NCBI GenBank assembly: GCA_965230045.1
Contig: OZ245940.1
Span: forward strand, 1,674,001-1,738,000
Length of the DNA stretch: 64,000 nt
Source: G963662905 sp965230045
GTDB taxonomy: Bacteria; Bacteroidota; Bacteroidia; Bacteroidales; WRLA01
Direction of reading: 5' to 3'
Part shown: positions 9,052 to 18,251 of the stretch, piece by piece
Numbering within the stretch: position 1 is the first letter of the stretch
Layout of the letters: each line of letters opens with the position of its first letter
The notes under the pieces: generated by a model
What the model saw: the letters and a program-made list of their open reading frames with translations, nothing else
Told to the model about the DNA's origin: nothing
Databases searched by the model: none
Program-made: the position numbers and the translations under genes

Positions 9052-12000
9052 ATGGAAAAGAAAAAGAATTTTATCACATGCGACGGGAACATGGCGGCAT
9101 CACATTGTGCCTACATGTTCAGCGAAGTTGCAGCCATTTATCCAATTACGCCATCATCTACAATGGCCGAGTATATTGATGAGTGGGCTGCTTTTGGCAG
9201 AAAGAACATTTTTGGAGAGGAAGTTAAGGTTGTTGAAATGCAATCTGAAGGTGGTGCTGCCGGTGCTGTACACGGTTCCCTGCAGTCAGGTGCTCTAACT
9301 TCAACATTTACTGCATCACAGGGGCTCCTGCTGATGATTCCTAATATGTACAAAATTTCCGGTGAACTCCTTCCGGGCGTTTTCCACGTAAGTGCACGTA
9401 GCCTTGCAGCTCAGGCACTTTCGATTTTTGGCGATCACTCCGATGTGATGAGTGCACGTCAAACCGGATTTGCTTTCATGGCTACAGGAAGTATCCAGCA
9501 GATTATGGATCTGGCAGGCGTTGCGCACCTTGCTTCGATTAAGTCCAGTATTCCTTTCGTTCATTTCTTCGATGGTTTCCGTTCTTCGCACGAAATTCAA
9601 AAAGTGGAAGCTCCTTCTACCGAAGATATGGCTAAACTGGTCGATTATGAAGCATTGCAGCGTTTCCGCGATAATGCACTCAATCCTGAGCATCCCGTAA
9701 CACGCGGTACTGCACAAAACCCGGATATCTACTTCCAGGCACGCGAAGCAGCAAACAAATTCTATGATGTTGTTCCCGATATCGTTGAAGATTATATGCA
9801 GGAAATCACAAAACTGACCGGACGTGAATACCATCCGTTCACTTATTGTGGTGCCCCTGATGCCGAGAACGTAATCATTGCAATGGGTTCTGTAACCGAA
9901 ACCATCCGCGAAGTAATTGAAGCACGTGTTGCCAATGGCGAAAAAATCGGTCTGGTAAGCGTACACCTTTATCGTCCGTTCTCAGCAAAATATTTCTTTA
10001 AGGCGATTCCTGAAACAGTGAAACGTATTGCTGTACTTGACCGCACAAAAGAACCGGGCGCAAACGGCGAACCATTGTACCTCGACGTAAAAGACCTCTA
10101 TTACGGAAAGGAAAATGCGCCTCTGATCGTAGGCGGACGTTATGGCCTCAGCTCTAAAGATACTACTCCTTCGCAAATTGTTGCGGTTCTCGATAACCTT
10201 GCTGCTGCTGAACCAAAGAATGGTTTCACCGTAGGTATCGAAGACGACGTTACTTTCAAATCGCTGCCACTGGGCGAGGAAGTGAGCTTTGCCCCTGAAG
10301 GAACATATGAAGCAAAATTCTACGGCTTGGGTTCTGATGGTACTGTGGGTGCCAACAAAAACTCGATTAAAATTATTGGTGACAATACCGATAAATTTGT
10401 TCAGGCATATTTTGCTTACGACAGTAAGAAATCCGGTGGTTTCACAGCATCGCACCTGCGTTTCGGTGATAAACCCATCCGTTCTACTTATCTGGTAAAT
10501 ACTCCTGATTTTGTTGCTTGCCACGTTCCTGCATATCTCGAAATGTACGATATGCTCAAGGGAATCAAGCCGGGCGGTACATTCCTTTTCAACTCTATTT
10601 GGGATGCAGAGGAAACCAAGAAGCGCCTTCCGGACCATATGAAGAAAACGCTGGCCGAAAAGAATATCAATTTCTACATCATCAATGCCACCAGCATTGC
10701 CGAAGAAATTGGTCTCGGTACTCGTACAAATACAATCATGCAATCTGCTTTCTTTAAAGTAGCCGAAATTATTCCTTACGAGCAGGCCGTTGAACAAATG
10801 AAGGTTTTCATTAAGAAATCCTATGGCCGTAAAGGTGAGGAAATCGTAAAAATGAACAATGCTGCTGTTGACCGTGGCGGCGATGTAACTAAAGTAGAGG
10901 TCCCTGCTGATTGGGCTGATATAGTTGTTGTACCAAAGGAAGAAAGGGATGTTCCTGATTTCATCAAAAACGTAGCGGATCCAATTAACGCTCAAAAAGG
11001 TGATGACCTTCCGGTAAGTGCATTCATCAACCGTGAAGACGGTACTTTCCCATCAGGTACAACAAAATATGAAAAACGTGGTGTAGCTGTGAACGTCCCG
11101 GAATGGATTTCCGGAAACTGTATCCAGTGTAACCAGTGTGCTTACGTTTGTCCGCATGCTGCAATCCGTCCGTTCCTGCTCAACGAAGATGAAGTTGCCA
11201 ATGCTCCTGCAAATACAGAAACAATCAAAGCCAATGGTAAAGCTGCTGCCGGACTCCAGTTCCGCATCCAGGTGAGCCCGCTCGATTGTACAGGCTGCGG
11301 TAACTGTGCCGACGTTTGTCCTGCGAAAAACAAAGCGCTTGTTATGAAGCATCTGGAAACTCAGATGGATGAAAAAGAACGTTTTGAATATATGGACGAA
11401 AAAGTGGGATACAAAGAAAAAGTATTCGACAAAAAGACCAATTTGAAGAGCAGTCAGTTTGCACAGCCATTGTTTGAGTTCTCCGGAGCTTGTGCCGGCT
11501 GTGGTGAAACACCATACATCAAACTGATCACTCAACTCTTTGGCGAGCGCATGATGATTGCTAACGCTACAGGTTGTTCTTCAATTTATGGTGGTTCTGC
11601 TCCATCTACTCCATACTGCGCCAATTACGAATCAGGTCATGGTCCTGCATGGGCAAATTCATTGTTCGAAGATAATGCCGAATATGGTTTCGGTATGGCA
11701 ACCGGTGTTGACAAACTCCGTGAGCGTATCGCATTGCGCATGACAACTTCTATGGAAAACGGTATTTCAAATGAACTGAAAGCGGCTTACCAGAAGTGGA
11801 TCGAAAATATGCATGATGCTGATGGTTCGAAAGCTGCTACAGAAGAGCTGATGCCATTGCTGAAAGCTGCTGATGACCAAACAGCCAAAGAAATCCTCAG
11901 CCTTGAGCAGTACCTCGTGAAAAAATCCGTTTGGGTTATCGGTGGTGACGGCTGGGCTTACGATATCGGATACGGCGGCCTCGACCACGTTATTGCTTCC

Positions 12001-12588
12001 GGTCAGGATATCAACCTGCTGGTACTCGATACCGAAGTATATTCCAATACAGGCGGTCAGTCTTCTAAATCTACTCCGGTTGGCGCTGTAGCGAAATTTG
12101 CTGCCAGCGGTAAAAAAGTCCGGAAAAAAGACCTTGGTGCTATGGCCATGACTTATGGTTATGTTTATGTGGCACAGGTTGCAATGGGTGCAAGCCAGGC
12201 GCAATTCTTTAAAGCAGTGAAAGAAGCCGAAGCTTATCCCGGACCATCCATCATTATTGCTTATGCTCCTTGTATCAACCACGGCCTGCGTGCAGGTATG
12301 GGCAAAACACAGGAAGAAGAAAAGCAAGCTGTGCAGGCCGGTTACTGGCACCTTTATCGCTATAACCCTGATCTGGAAGAAGAAGGTAAAAACCCATTCC
12401 AAATCGATAGCAAAGAACCCGACTGGAACCTCTTCCAGGATTTTCTTAACGGTGAAGTTCGTTATACATCACTGAAAAAATCCTTCCCGGAAGAAGCTAA
12501 AGAACTCTTTGTTAAAGCAGAAGAAAATGCAAAATGGCGCTATAAACAATACCAGCGCCTTGCTGCAATGGATTTCTCAAAAGAGTAA
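9052..12588 (+). CDS. nifJ: Pyruvate:ferredoxin (flavodoxin) oxidoreductase
   Basis: This single-chain enzyme oxidises pyruvate to acetyl-CoA and CO2 and reduces ferredoxin or flavodoxin. The 1178-residue length is full for the family. The N-terminal pyrimidine-binding domain starts with ITCDGNMAASHCAYMFSEVAAIYPITPSS. Two 4Fe-4S motifs follow: CxxCxxCxxxCP at about 690-700 and again at about 745-757. The proximal cluster motif CAGCGETP is near 813. The thiamine diphosphate site GDGWAYDIGYGG is near 965, with the NTGGQSSKSTP segment after it. It is transcribed alone and ends at a strong terminator. Together with pta and ackA at 31-34.6 kb it would form the acetate-yielding branch of pyruvate fermentation. 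Confidence 0.97.
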   Translation: MEKKKNFITCDGNMAASHCAYMFSEVAAIYPITPSSTMAEYIDEWAAFGRKNIFGEEVKVVEMQSEGGAAGAVHGSLQSGALTSTFTASQGLLLMIPNMYKISGELLPGVFHVSARSLAAQALSIFGDHSDVMSARQTGFAFMATGSIQQIMDLAGVAHLASIKSSIPFVHFFDGFRSSHEIQKVEAPSTEDMAKLVDYEALQRFRDNALNPEHPVTRGTAQNPDIYFQAREAANKFYDVVPDIVEDYMQEITKLTGREYHPFTYCGAPDAENVIIAMGSVTETIREVIEARVANGEKIGLVSVHLYRPFSAKYFFKAIPETVKRIAVLDRTKEPGANGEPLYLDVKDLYYGKENAPLIVGGRYGLSSKDTTPSQIVAVLDNLAAAEPKNGFTVGIEDDVTFKSLPLGEEVSFAPEGTYEAKFYGLGSDGTVGANKNSIKIIGDNTDKFVQAYFAYDSKKSGGFTASHLRFGDKPIRSTYLVNTPDFVACHVPAYLEMYDMLKGIKPGGTFLFNSIWDAEETKKRLPDHMKKTLAEKNINFYIINATSIAEEIGLGTRTNTIMQSAFFKVAEIIPYEQAVEQMKVFIKKSYGRKGEEIVKMNNAAVDRGGDVTKVEVPADWADIVVVPKEERDVPDFIKNVADPINAQKGDDLPVSAFINREDGTFPSGTTKYEKRGVAVNVPEWISGNCIQCNQCAYVCPHAAIRPFLLNEDEVANAPANTETIKANGKAAAGLQFRIQVSPLDCTGCGNCADVCPAKNKALVMKHLETQMDEKERFEYMDEKVGYKEKVFDKKTNLKSSQFAQPLFEFSGACAGCGETPYIKLITQLFGERMMIANATGCSSIYGGSAPSTPYCANYESGHGPAWANSLFEDNAEYGFGMATGVDKLRERIALRMTTSMENGISNELKAAYQKWIENMHDADGSKAATEELMPLLKAADDQTAKEILSLEQYLVKKSVWVIGGDGWAYDIGYGGLDHVIASGQDINLLVLDTEVYSNTGGQSSKSTPVGAVAKFAASGKKVRKKDLGAMAMTYGYVYVAQVAMGASQAQFFKAVKEAEAYPGPSIIIAYAPCINHGLRAGMGKTQEEEKQAVQAGYWHLYRYNPDLEEEGKNPFQIDSKEPDWNLFQDFLNGEVRYTSLKKSFPEEAKELFVKAEENAKWRYKQYQRLAAMDFSKE

Positions 12589-12607
12589 CATAAATCCACA
12601 TTATATC

Positions 12608-12637
12608 AAAAGGCGGACTTCGGTTCGCCTTTTTTTT
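12608..12637 (+). terminator. nifJ terminator
   Basis: A 9-bp stem (AAAGGCGGA with TTCGCCTTT) encloses CTTCGG and is followed by a long T run. Confidence 0.9.
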
Positions 12638-12691
12638 ATGCCTTTTGCCTTTGCTTTGCGTCATTTTAGTAATTTGCCGAAAATTTGAACT

Positions 12692-13504
12692 ATGAAAAAA
12701 ATCAATGGAATTTTATTGTTTGCCCTGGCTTCTGTCTTCATTTTTTCATCATGTATGAAAATGGAATCCAATGAGCAAAAATCTGTAAAACAGGGAATTA
12801 ACGATTATATGCTGTTGGCAACAGTCTATCAGCAAAATGCAGCGGAAACCCGGGCGCTCTGCTATCAGGCGTTTCATGCCGCAAAGCTTTCGCTGGATGC
12901 GCAACTCTCTGAATTTAACAGCGATAAAAAACCATGCGTTGTAGTGGATATCGACGAAACCATGCTCGACAACAGCCCTTTTGAAGTGAAATGTATTTTG
13001 GATCAGACCAATTATCCTGTGGGATGGGATGAATGGATCAATAAAGCAGAGGCAAAAGTCATTCCCGGTGCCCTTGCTTTTACGAATTATGCCAAAGAAA
13101 AAGGGGTGGAGGTTTTCTATATCACAAACCGTAAGCAGAAATACATGGAGCAAACACTGGATAATCTGCGGAAGCAGGATTTTCCTTTTGCTGATACAGC
13201 TCATTTGATGTTAAGGACCACAACTTCCGATAAGCAGGCGCGCCGTGATAAAGTGATGGAAAATTATGAAATCCTGATCCTTGCCGGAGATAACCTGGCC
13301 GATTTTGATCAAGTGTTCGTAAACCGGAATTTGGCTGACCGAAAGACTTTGACCGACCAGATGAAAGATGAATTTGGTCATCGGTTTATTGTGTTGCCCA
13401 ATACCACTTATGGCGATTGGGAATCGGCCATTTATGAAGGAAAGTACGATCTGAGCCCACAACAGAAAGTAGAAAAACTGAAATCTGTTTTGCAGGGGTT
13501 TTAA
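12692..13504 (+). CDS. Lipoprotein e(P4)-family 5'-nucleotidase/acid phosphatase
   Basis: A 270-residue HAD-superfamily phosphatase, probably anchored in an envelope membrane, that would dephosphorylate nucleotides or other phosphomonoesters. The signal peptide ends in a lipobox with Cys21 (FIFSSC). The catalytic motif D86-I-D88-E-T is clear, followed by YITNRK and the acidic GDNLADFD motif. These match the class C acid phosphatase / e(P4) family, whose founding member helps Haemophilus take up NAD-derived nucleosides. The gene is flanked by terminators and is likely monocistronic. Confidence 0.92.
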   Translation: MKKINGILLFALASVFIFSSCMKMESNEQKSVKQGINDYMLLATVYQQNAAETRALCYQAFHAAKLSLDAQLSEFNSDKKPCVVVDIDETMLDNSPFEVKCILDQTNYPVGWDEWINKAEAKVIPGALAFTNYAKEKGVEVFYITNRKQKYMEQTLDNLRKQDFPFADTAHLMLRTTTSDKQARRDKVMENYEILILAGDNLADFDQVFVNRNLADRKTLTDQMKDEFGHRFIVLPNTTYGDWESAIYEGKYDLSPQQKVEKLKSVLQGF

Positions 13505-13525
13505 ATGATTTGTTAAAAACAAGCC

Positions 13526-13553
13526 AGGGGCGCAATGCAGCGCACCCCTTTTA
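13526..13553 (+). terminator. Terminator after the e(P4) phosphatase gene
   Basis: AGGGGCGC at 13526-13533 pairs with GCGC-A-CCCCT at 13540-13549 with one bulged A, followed by a T-rich tail. It lies between convergent genes. Confidence 0.65.
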
Positions 13554-13556
13554 CTT

Positions 13557-14099
13557 TTAACCCACAATTACCATGTCCATCGGAACATCCTTATCATCCG
13601 CAGGTATTTGATCAAAAAACTGAAAATCAAAACAAATGCCGGTTTTTGTGGCCTTGCTGTTTTTGAGCAGTTTGTCATAGAATGCCTTGCCACGGCCCAT
13701 GCGGTTGTTATGCTTATCAAATGCCTGTCCGGGGACGACAATCAGATCAATATCTTCAGCATTTGCTTTTAATCCTGCAATGGGTTCCGGAATGCCGTAT
13801 TTATCGCCGCTTTCCATTTGCTTCAAGCCATCGAAACGCCGGATTTCGATCTCATCACCAATAATTGCAGGGAGGAAAATTTGTTTTTTTGAACTCCAGT
13901 CCACCACAAAATCATGGGTAAACACTTCGTCTTTCATCGACCAAAACATCATGATGTTCCGGCTGTTTTGAAATTCGGGGCATTGGCTTAATTGCCTGAG
14001 CACTTCCCGTGATTTTCGTTTGTGTTCATTAGCGGGAAATGTTTTAAAAAGGACTTTGATTTGCTTGCGCAATGCTTTTTTTTGTTCAAAAATATCCAT
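13557..14099 (-). CDS. 5-formyltetrahydrofolate cyclo-ligase
   Basis: This enzyme converts 5-formyl-THF to 5,10-methenyl-THF with ATP. From the ATG at 14099 the product has 180 residues, normal for the family. It has the basic N-terminus KKALRKQIK, the substrate region around LPAIIGDEIEIRRF and the conserved VVPGQAFDKHNNRMGRGKAFYDKLL, which corresponds to the family's G-x-R-x-G-x-G-x-G-Y/F-Y-D signature. The in-frame TTG at 14108 would add three residues and is less likely. It lies downstream of sppA in the same direction, but a terminator separates the two. Confidence 0.92.
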   Translation of the reverse strand: MDIFEQKKALRKQIKVLFKTFPANEHKRKSREVLRQLSQCPEFQNSRNIMMFWSMKDEVFTHDFVVDWSSKKQIFLPAIIGDEIEIRRFDGLKQMESGDKYGIPEPIAGLKANAEDIDLIVVPGQAFDKHNNRMGRGKAFYDKLLKNSKATKTGICFDFQFFDQIPADDKDVPMDMVIVG

Positions 14100-14112
14100 G
14101 GGAAACAAAATA

Positions 14113-14146
14113 CAAAAAAAGCCGACAATTAAGTTATGCCGGCTTA
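14113..14146 (-). terminator. sppA terminator
   Basis: AAGCCG at 14119-14124 pairs with CGGCTT at 14140-14145; read leftward the stem is followed by seven T. It lies just upstream of the folate gene start. Confidence 0.75.
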
Positions 14147-14166
14147 ATTATATTTATAAAACTTAA

Positions 14167-15933
14167 TTATTCAATAATCATATCAAACGGCACCCGCGCC
14201 TTAACACGTTCCCCATCAGCAAGATGCTTGATGCCTTTGGCGTATTTGCCATAAGGTCCGAGCAGTTGTTCTGCTTCGATTTTCGCATTTCCCCTAAGGT
14301 CGGAAAGGATTTGCTCAAAAGGATCTTTGCGCTCGGGAAGTACATCAAGCTTATAGTTTTCTACGCCAATTTTTTCTGCGGCATAGGCCAGGGCATCTTC
14401 CAGATTTCCGTATGCATCCACAAGGCCCAATCCTAAAGCATCCACTCCTGACCAAACACGACCCTGACCAATACTGTCAACATATTCGGGCGTCATGTTG
14501 CGGCCTTCTGCAACGTGATGGATAAAGGTTTGGTAAATGTCGTTGACACCTCTTTGCATCACCTCGCGCTGGTAAGGCGAAAGTGGCTTCATGATGCCGA
14601 AGTAGTCAGCGTTTTTGTTGGTGCTGACCTCGTCAATATTTACGCCCAGTATTTCATTCATGGCTTTTTGTGCATTGGGAATCAGGCCAAATACACCAAT
14701 GGAACCGGTAAGTGTGGTTTTGTCGGCAAAGATGTGGTCGGCCTTACAGCTGATATAATATCCGCCCGAAGCGGCATAATCGCCCATGGAAACAATAAAT
14801 GGCTTGGCTTTTTTCGCCAGTTCTGCTTCGCGCAGGATGATTTCACTGGCCAAAGCACTGCCACCGGGAGAGTTTACGCGTAGTACAATTGCTTTCACTT
14901 TGTCGTCTAAACGTGCTTTGCGTATGGCTTTGCTGATGCCTTCCGAACCAATAAGCTGGTCGCCGCCTTTGCCCATCACAATTTCGCCGGAAGCATAAAT
15001 TACAGCAATGCGGTTTTTGAAATCCAATGTACGCTCAACCGGCCATGGTGCCTTATGGTAATCAGCAAGTGAAACCGTTTTTAAATCATCCGGATTGTCC
15101 ACTTTTCCTTCTTCCATGAGCATCGCCAAAAATTCATCTTTGTAAATCAGCTCATCAATCATATTCAGTTCTTTGGCTTCTTTGCCGGAAGTTGCAGTGA
15201 GTTCATCAGCGATTTTGTTCAGCTCATCAATGCTGATGTTGCGTGCTGTGGAAATATCCGCCAGCATGGCATCCCAAATACTGTTGAGCAGTTTCTCCAT
15301 TTGTTCGCGGTTGGCTTCGCTCATTTTGTTGAGCACGAAAGGCTCCACAGCGCTTTTGTATTTTCCAACGCGGATCACCTGCATCTCAATATCGAGTTTA
15401 TCGAGCAGCCCTTTGTAGAACATGATCTGCGCACCCAAACCTTTGAAAGTAAAACTGCCTTCAGGGTTCACACAGATTTTGTCCGTTGCGGTTGCCAGAT
15501 AATAGGCGCCCTGTCCCATATCGTTGGCGTAGGTATAAATAAATTTACCTGATTCCTTGAATTTCACGATGGCTTCACGGATTTCCTGAATATTGGCTAT
15601 TCCGCCGCTCAGTCCTTCAACATTGAGGTAAACACCAATGATTTTCGGATCAACGGCAGCTTTTTCCAGATTCTGCGTTATCCGGTCGAGTCCCATGGCT
15701 TTTTCGTTCATGCCCGGATAAATCTCCGACAGGTCGAAAGGCATATTCGGTTCGCGGTCAACCACAGGGTTGTCGAGCTTCAAAACCAAAATACTGTTGT
15801 TTTCCACTATGGTTTCTTTTTCCGACATGCTTACCATGGCCGAGATCATGGCAAAAATGAAGATAAAAACCAGGAAAAGGGTCACAATTGTCCCCAGAAC
15901 GGAGGCAAAGAAAAATTTGAAAAATTGCTTCAT
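14167..15933 (-). CDS. sppA: Signal peptide peptidase SppA, long (67K-type) form
   Basis: A membrane-anchored serine protease that degrades cleaved signal peptides. The 588-residue protein starts with a transmembrane segment (residues ~5-35) and has the duplicated structure of the long SppA form. The catalytic Lys193 is in RVGKYKSAVEPF of the first half, and the nucleophile Ser389 is in GDYAASGGYY of the second half; NSPGGSALASE precedes it. These match the known Lys/Ser dyad split across the two halves of E. coli SppA. The gene ends at its own terminator and faces the divergent retropepsin-like gene. Confidence 0.95.
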   Translation of the reverse strand: MKQFFKFFFASVLGTIVTLFLVFIFIFAMISAMVSMSEKETIVENNSILVLKLDNPVVDREPNMPFDLSEIYPGMNEKAMGLDRITQNLEKAAVDPKIIGVYLNVEGLSGGIANIQEIREAIVKFKESGKFIYTYANDMGQGAYYLATATDKICVNPEGSFTFKGLGAQIMFYKGLLDKLDIEMQVIRVGKYKSAVEPFVLNKMSEANREQMEKLLNSIWDAMLADISTARNISIDELNKIADELTATSGKEAKELNMIDELIYKDEFLAMLMEEGKVDNPDDLKTVSLADYHKAPWPVERTLDFKNRIAVIYASGEIVMGKGGDQLIGSEGISKAIRKARLDDKVKAIVLRVNSPGGSALASEIILREAELAKKAKPFIVSMGDYAASGGYYISCKADHIFADKTTLTGSIGVFGLIPNAQKAMNEILGVNIDEVSTNKNADYFGIMKPLSPYQREVMQRGVNDIYQTFIHHVAEGRNMTPEYVDSIGQGRVWSGVDALGLGLVDAYGNLEDALAYAAEKIGVENYKLDVLPERKDPFEQILSDLRGNAKIEAEQLLGPYGKYAKGIKHLADGERVKARVPFDMIIE

Positions 15934-16053
15934 GATAAAAGTTTTTGGAGTGATTTGAATGCAATATTACTAAGAAAAATTCAAAAACGGAACATGAAAA
16001 CCTTTCCGTAGGGACATCTTTCAATAGGGATGCTGTTTGGTTTTGGAATACAT

Positions 16054-16061
16054 TACCTTTG
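16054..16061 (+). promoter_or_regulatory. Candidate -7 promoter element of the retropepsin-like gene
   Basis: TACCTTTG matches TAnnTTTG and ends 4 bp before the ATG at 16066. Transcription from here would give an almost leaderless message, which argues against the upstream ATG at 16030. Confidence 0.35.
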
Positions 16062-16065
16062 TCCC

Positions 16066-16908
16066 ATGCAAAATACAGATGATTATAAACTGGAGCTGAT
16101 CGAAATGGAAATGGGCGGCTGCCTTCTGTTTGCCGAGGCATTGGCAGGGGATAAAAAATACCGCCTGATGCTCGATAGTGGTGCAAACCGGAGTTTTGTG
16201 CATCGTGTGGCTTCGCCCGATGAAGCAAAGGATGATGAGCAACTTACTGCCTCGGGAATTGGCGAAAGCCCTGATTTGCAAATGGCCCGGCTTGAGGAAA
16301 TCAGCCTGAACGGCATGAAATATGCCGGGTATTATTTGTTTGTGAAACCGCTTGATGGTTTAAACGCGATGATTGCACCTTTTACGGATAGCATGGTTCA
16401 TGGTTTTCTCGGCGGTGATATCCTGAATGCCCTGAATGCCGTGATCCATTTTGATGGCCGCATCCTTGAGCTGGAAGGAAATCAATTTGATCTGGATATT
16501 ATCCGCTATCCCGGCAATATGCTGCATTATTTGCTTGAGATGAAATGGAACGGATCAGACCTGAAGCTTATTGTCGATACCGGTGCTTCGCATAGCTTGC
16601 TGGATAAAGAAACGATGGAAGGGATTTTTGAGGGAATAGACAAAAAATGGGAAACCGTGGATGTTCCGGTCGCAGGAATGGGCGAGCATGCTCAGCCCAC
16701 TTCATCCGAACAAATAAACGGCCTGCAATGGGGAAATCTTGATCTGGGCGGACATAAATTTCTCGGATTAGATTTCGGGCATGTGCGCCAACGATTTATA
16801 AAAGAAGGGGAAGATGGTCCGGATATTATCATTGGCAATGATATTCTGGGTACTTTTGCCGACGGAATTGATTACCGGCTCCAATCAATTAAATTAATCA
16901 CCGAATAA
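16066..16908 (+). CDS. Two-lobed retropepsin-like aspartic protease
   Basis: A 280-residue protein with two aspartyl-protease active-site motifs in one chain: D37-S-G-A (LMLDSGANRSF) and D171-T-G-A (LIVDTGASHSLL). Each is followed by a hydrophobic-hydrophobic-G turn (GFLGGDIL; IIIGNDIL). Retropepsin-like bacterial proteins usually have one lobe and dimerise, so this looks like a natural single-chain pair. There is no signal peptide, so it should be cytoplasmic unless exported otherwise. Substrate is unknown. It precedes the MATE gene by 5 bp and is probably co-transcribed with it. The ATG at 16030 is an alternative start but lies upstream of the promoter-like motif. Confidence 0.8.
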   Translation: MQNTDDYKLELIEMEMGGCLLFAEALAGDKKYRLMLDSGANRSFVHRVASPDEAKDDEQLTASGIGESPDLQMARLEEISLNGMKYAGYYLFVKPLDGLNAMIAPFTDSMVHGFLGGDILNALNAVIHFDGRILELEGNQFDLDIIRYPGNMLHYLLEMKWNGSDLKLIVDTGASHSLLDKETMEGIFEGIDKKWETVDVPVAGMGEHAQPTSSEQINGLQWGNLDLGGHKFLGLDFGHVRQRFIKEGEDGPDIIIGNDILGTFADGIDYRLQSIKLITE

Positions 16909-16913
16909 ACCGT

Positions 16914-18251
16914 ATGAAGGATCTGACCTCAGGTAATGTAGGCCGCCTTATCTTAAATTTTGCTATGCCCATGCTCCTGGGCAATGTTTTCCAGCAATTG
17001 TACAGTATTGTGGACAGCATTATCGTAGGGAAATATCTGGGCACGGAAGCATTGGCAGCAGTCGGTGCGTCCTTTCCAATGATTTTTACCCTGATTTCTT
17101 TTGTTATCGGAATCGGTTCGGGTTTTACCATTGTGATCAGCCAGTATTTTGGGGCAAAACAAATGGAGAACGTAAAGCGCTCGATTGACACCTTATATAT
17201 ATTCCTTTTGATCGCTTCGACACTTGTTACCCTGATCGGGATATTTTTTGCCAAACCCATATTGGAACTTACGCGCTTGCCCGAAGAAGTATTGCCATTG
17301 GCAGTTACTTACCTGCAGGTATATTTTGCCGGAACCATCACTTTTTTTGGTTTTGCCGGAACTTCCGCAATACTGCGTGGTTTGGGCGATTCAAAAACAC
17401 CTTTGTATTTTTTGGTAATTTCCACCCTGGCCAATATTGCTTTCGATCTTTTGTTTGTCCTTGTGTTTGATTTTGGCGTGGAAGGAGTGGCCGCAGCTAC
17501 CGTGATTTCGCAAGCCGGAGCCTTTTTTACGCTGGCTTTTTACCTGAACCGTAAGCACGAAATCCTGCGCATCAACTGGCGGAAATATGTTTTTGACCGG
17601 CCTATCTTTAAAAAAGCATTAAAAATTGGCGTTCCAACAGGCTTTCAGCAAACTTTTGTTGCCCTGGGGATGATGGCGCTTTTTGGAATCGTCAATACTT
17701 TTGGAACAGAAACGGTTGCCGCTTACACCATCGCCATGCGCATCGATGGTTTTGCCGCGATGCCGGCCATGAACTTTGCTGCTGCTTTGGCTGCTTTTGT
17801 GGGACAAAATATCGGCGCCAATAAATTCCAACGTGTTCGTTCCGGACTTACGGCTACTTTTATGATGACTGCTGTAGTTTCGCTAGCCGTCAGCCTGATT
17901 TCCTTCTTTTTCAGGAGGGAACTGATCGGTGTGTTTACCAATAATGCCGAAGTTATTGAGCTGGGTCAACGTTATCTGTTGATAGTCAGCTGGTTTTATA
18001 TTATTTTTTCCAGCATGTTTGTTGTAAACGGAGTCATGCGCGGGGCGGGGGATACCTTGATCCCCATGTTTATTACGCTCACCGCATTATGGATCGTACG
18101 TGTTCCGATGTCGTATTATTTTGCCGGAAAAATCGGCATTGACGGAGTTTGGTGGGCCATTCCCGCTGCCTGGGGCGTGGGCCTGGGGCTCAGCTATATT
18201 TATTACCTCACGGGTAAATGGCGTTCCAAAGCTGTTGTTAAGGCAGAGTGA
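16914..18251 (+). CDS. MATE family efflux transporter
   Basis: A 445-residue inner-membrane transporter with about 12 hydrophobic segments in two homologous halves, typical for the family. The start MKDLTSGNVGRLILNFAMPMLLGNVFQQLY and the GLGDSKTPLYF and GAGDTLIPMF segments are diagnostic. MATE proteins export drugs or metabolites in exchange for Na+ or H+; substrate cannot be read from the sequence. It starts 5 bp after the retropepsin-like gene. Its last 14 bp overlap the 3' end of the convergent lipoprotein gene. Confidence 0.93.
   Translation: MKDLTSGNVGRLILNFAMPMLLGNVFQQLYSIVDSIIVGKYLGTEALAAVGASFPMIFTLISFVIGIGSGFTIVISQYFGAKQMENVKRSIDTLYIFLLIASTLVTLIGIFFAKPILELTRLPEEVLPLAVTYLQVYFAGTITFFGFAGTSAILRGLGDSKTPLYFLVISTLANIAFDLLFVLVFDFGVEGVAAATVISQAGAFFTLAFYLNRKHEILRINWRKYVFDRPIFKKALKIGVPTGFQQTFVALGMMALFGIVNTFGTETVAAYTIAMRIDGFAAMPAMNFAAALAAFVGQNIGANKFQRVRSGLTATFMMTAVVSLAVSLISFFFRRELIGVFTNNAEVIELGQRYLLIVSWFYIIFSSMFVVNGVMRGAGDTLIPMFITLTALWIVRVPMSYYFAGKIGIDGVWWAIPAAWGVGLGLSYIYYLTGKWRSKAVVKAE

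Noticed and set aside
9316..10995. Long minus-strand open frames opposite nifJ (9316-9966 and 9982-10995)
   Set aside because: They are antisense to a full-length, strongly conserved enzyme gene and their translations show no domain or start context.
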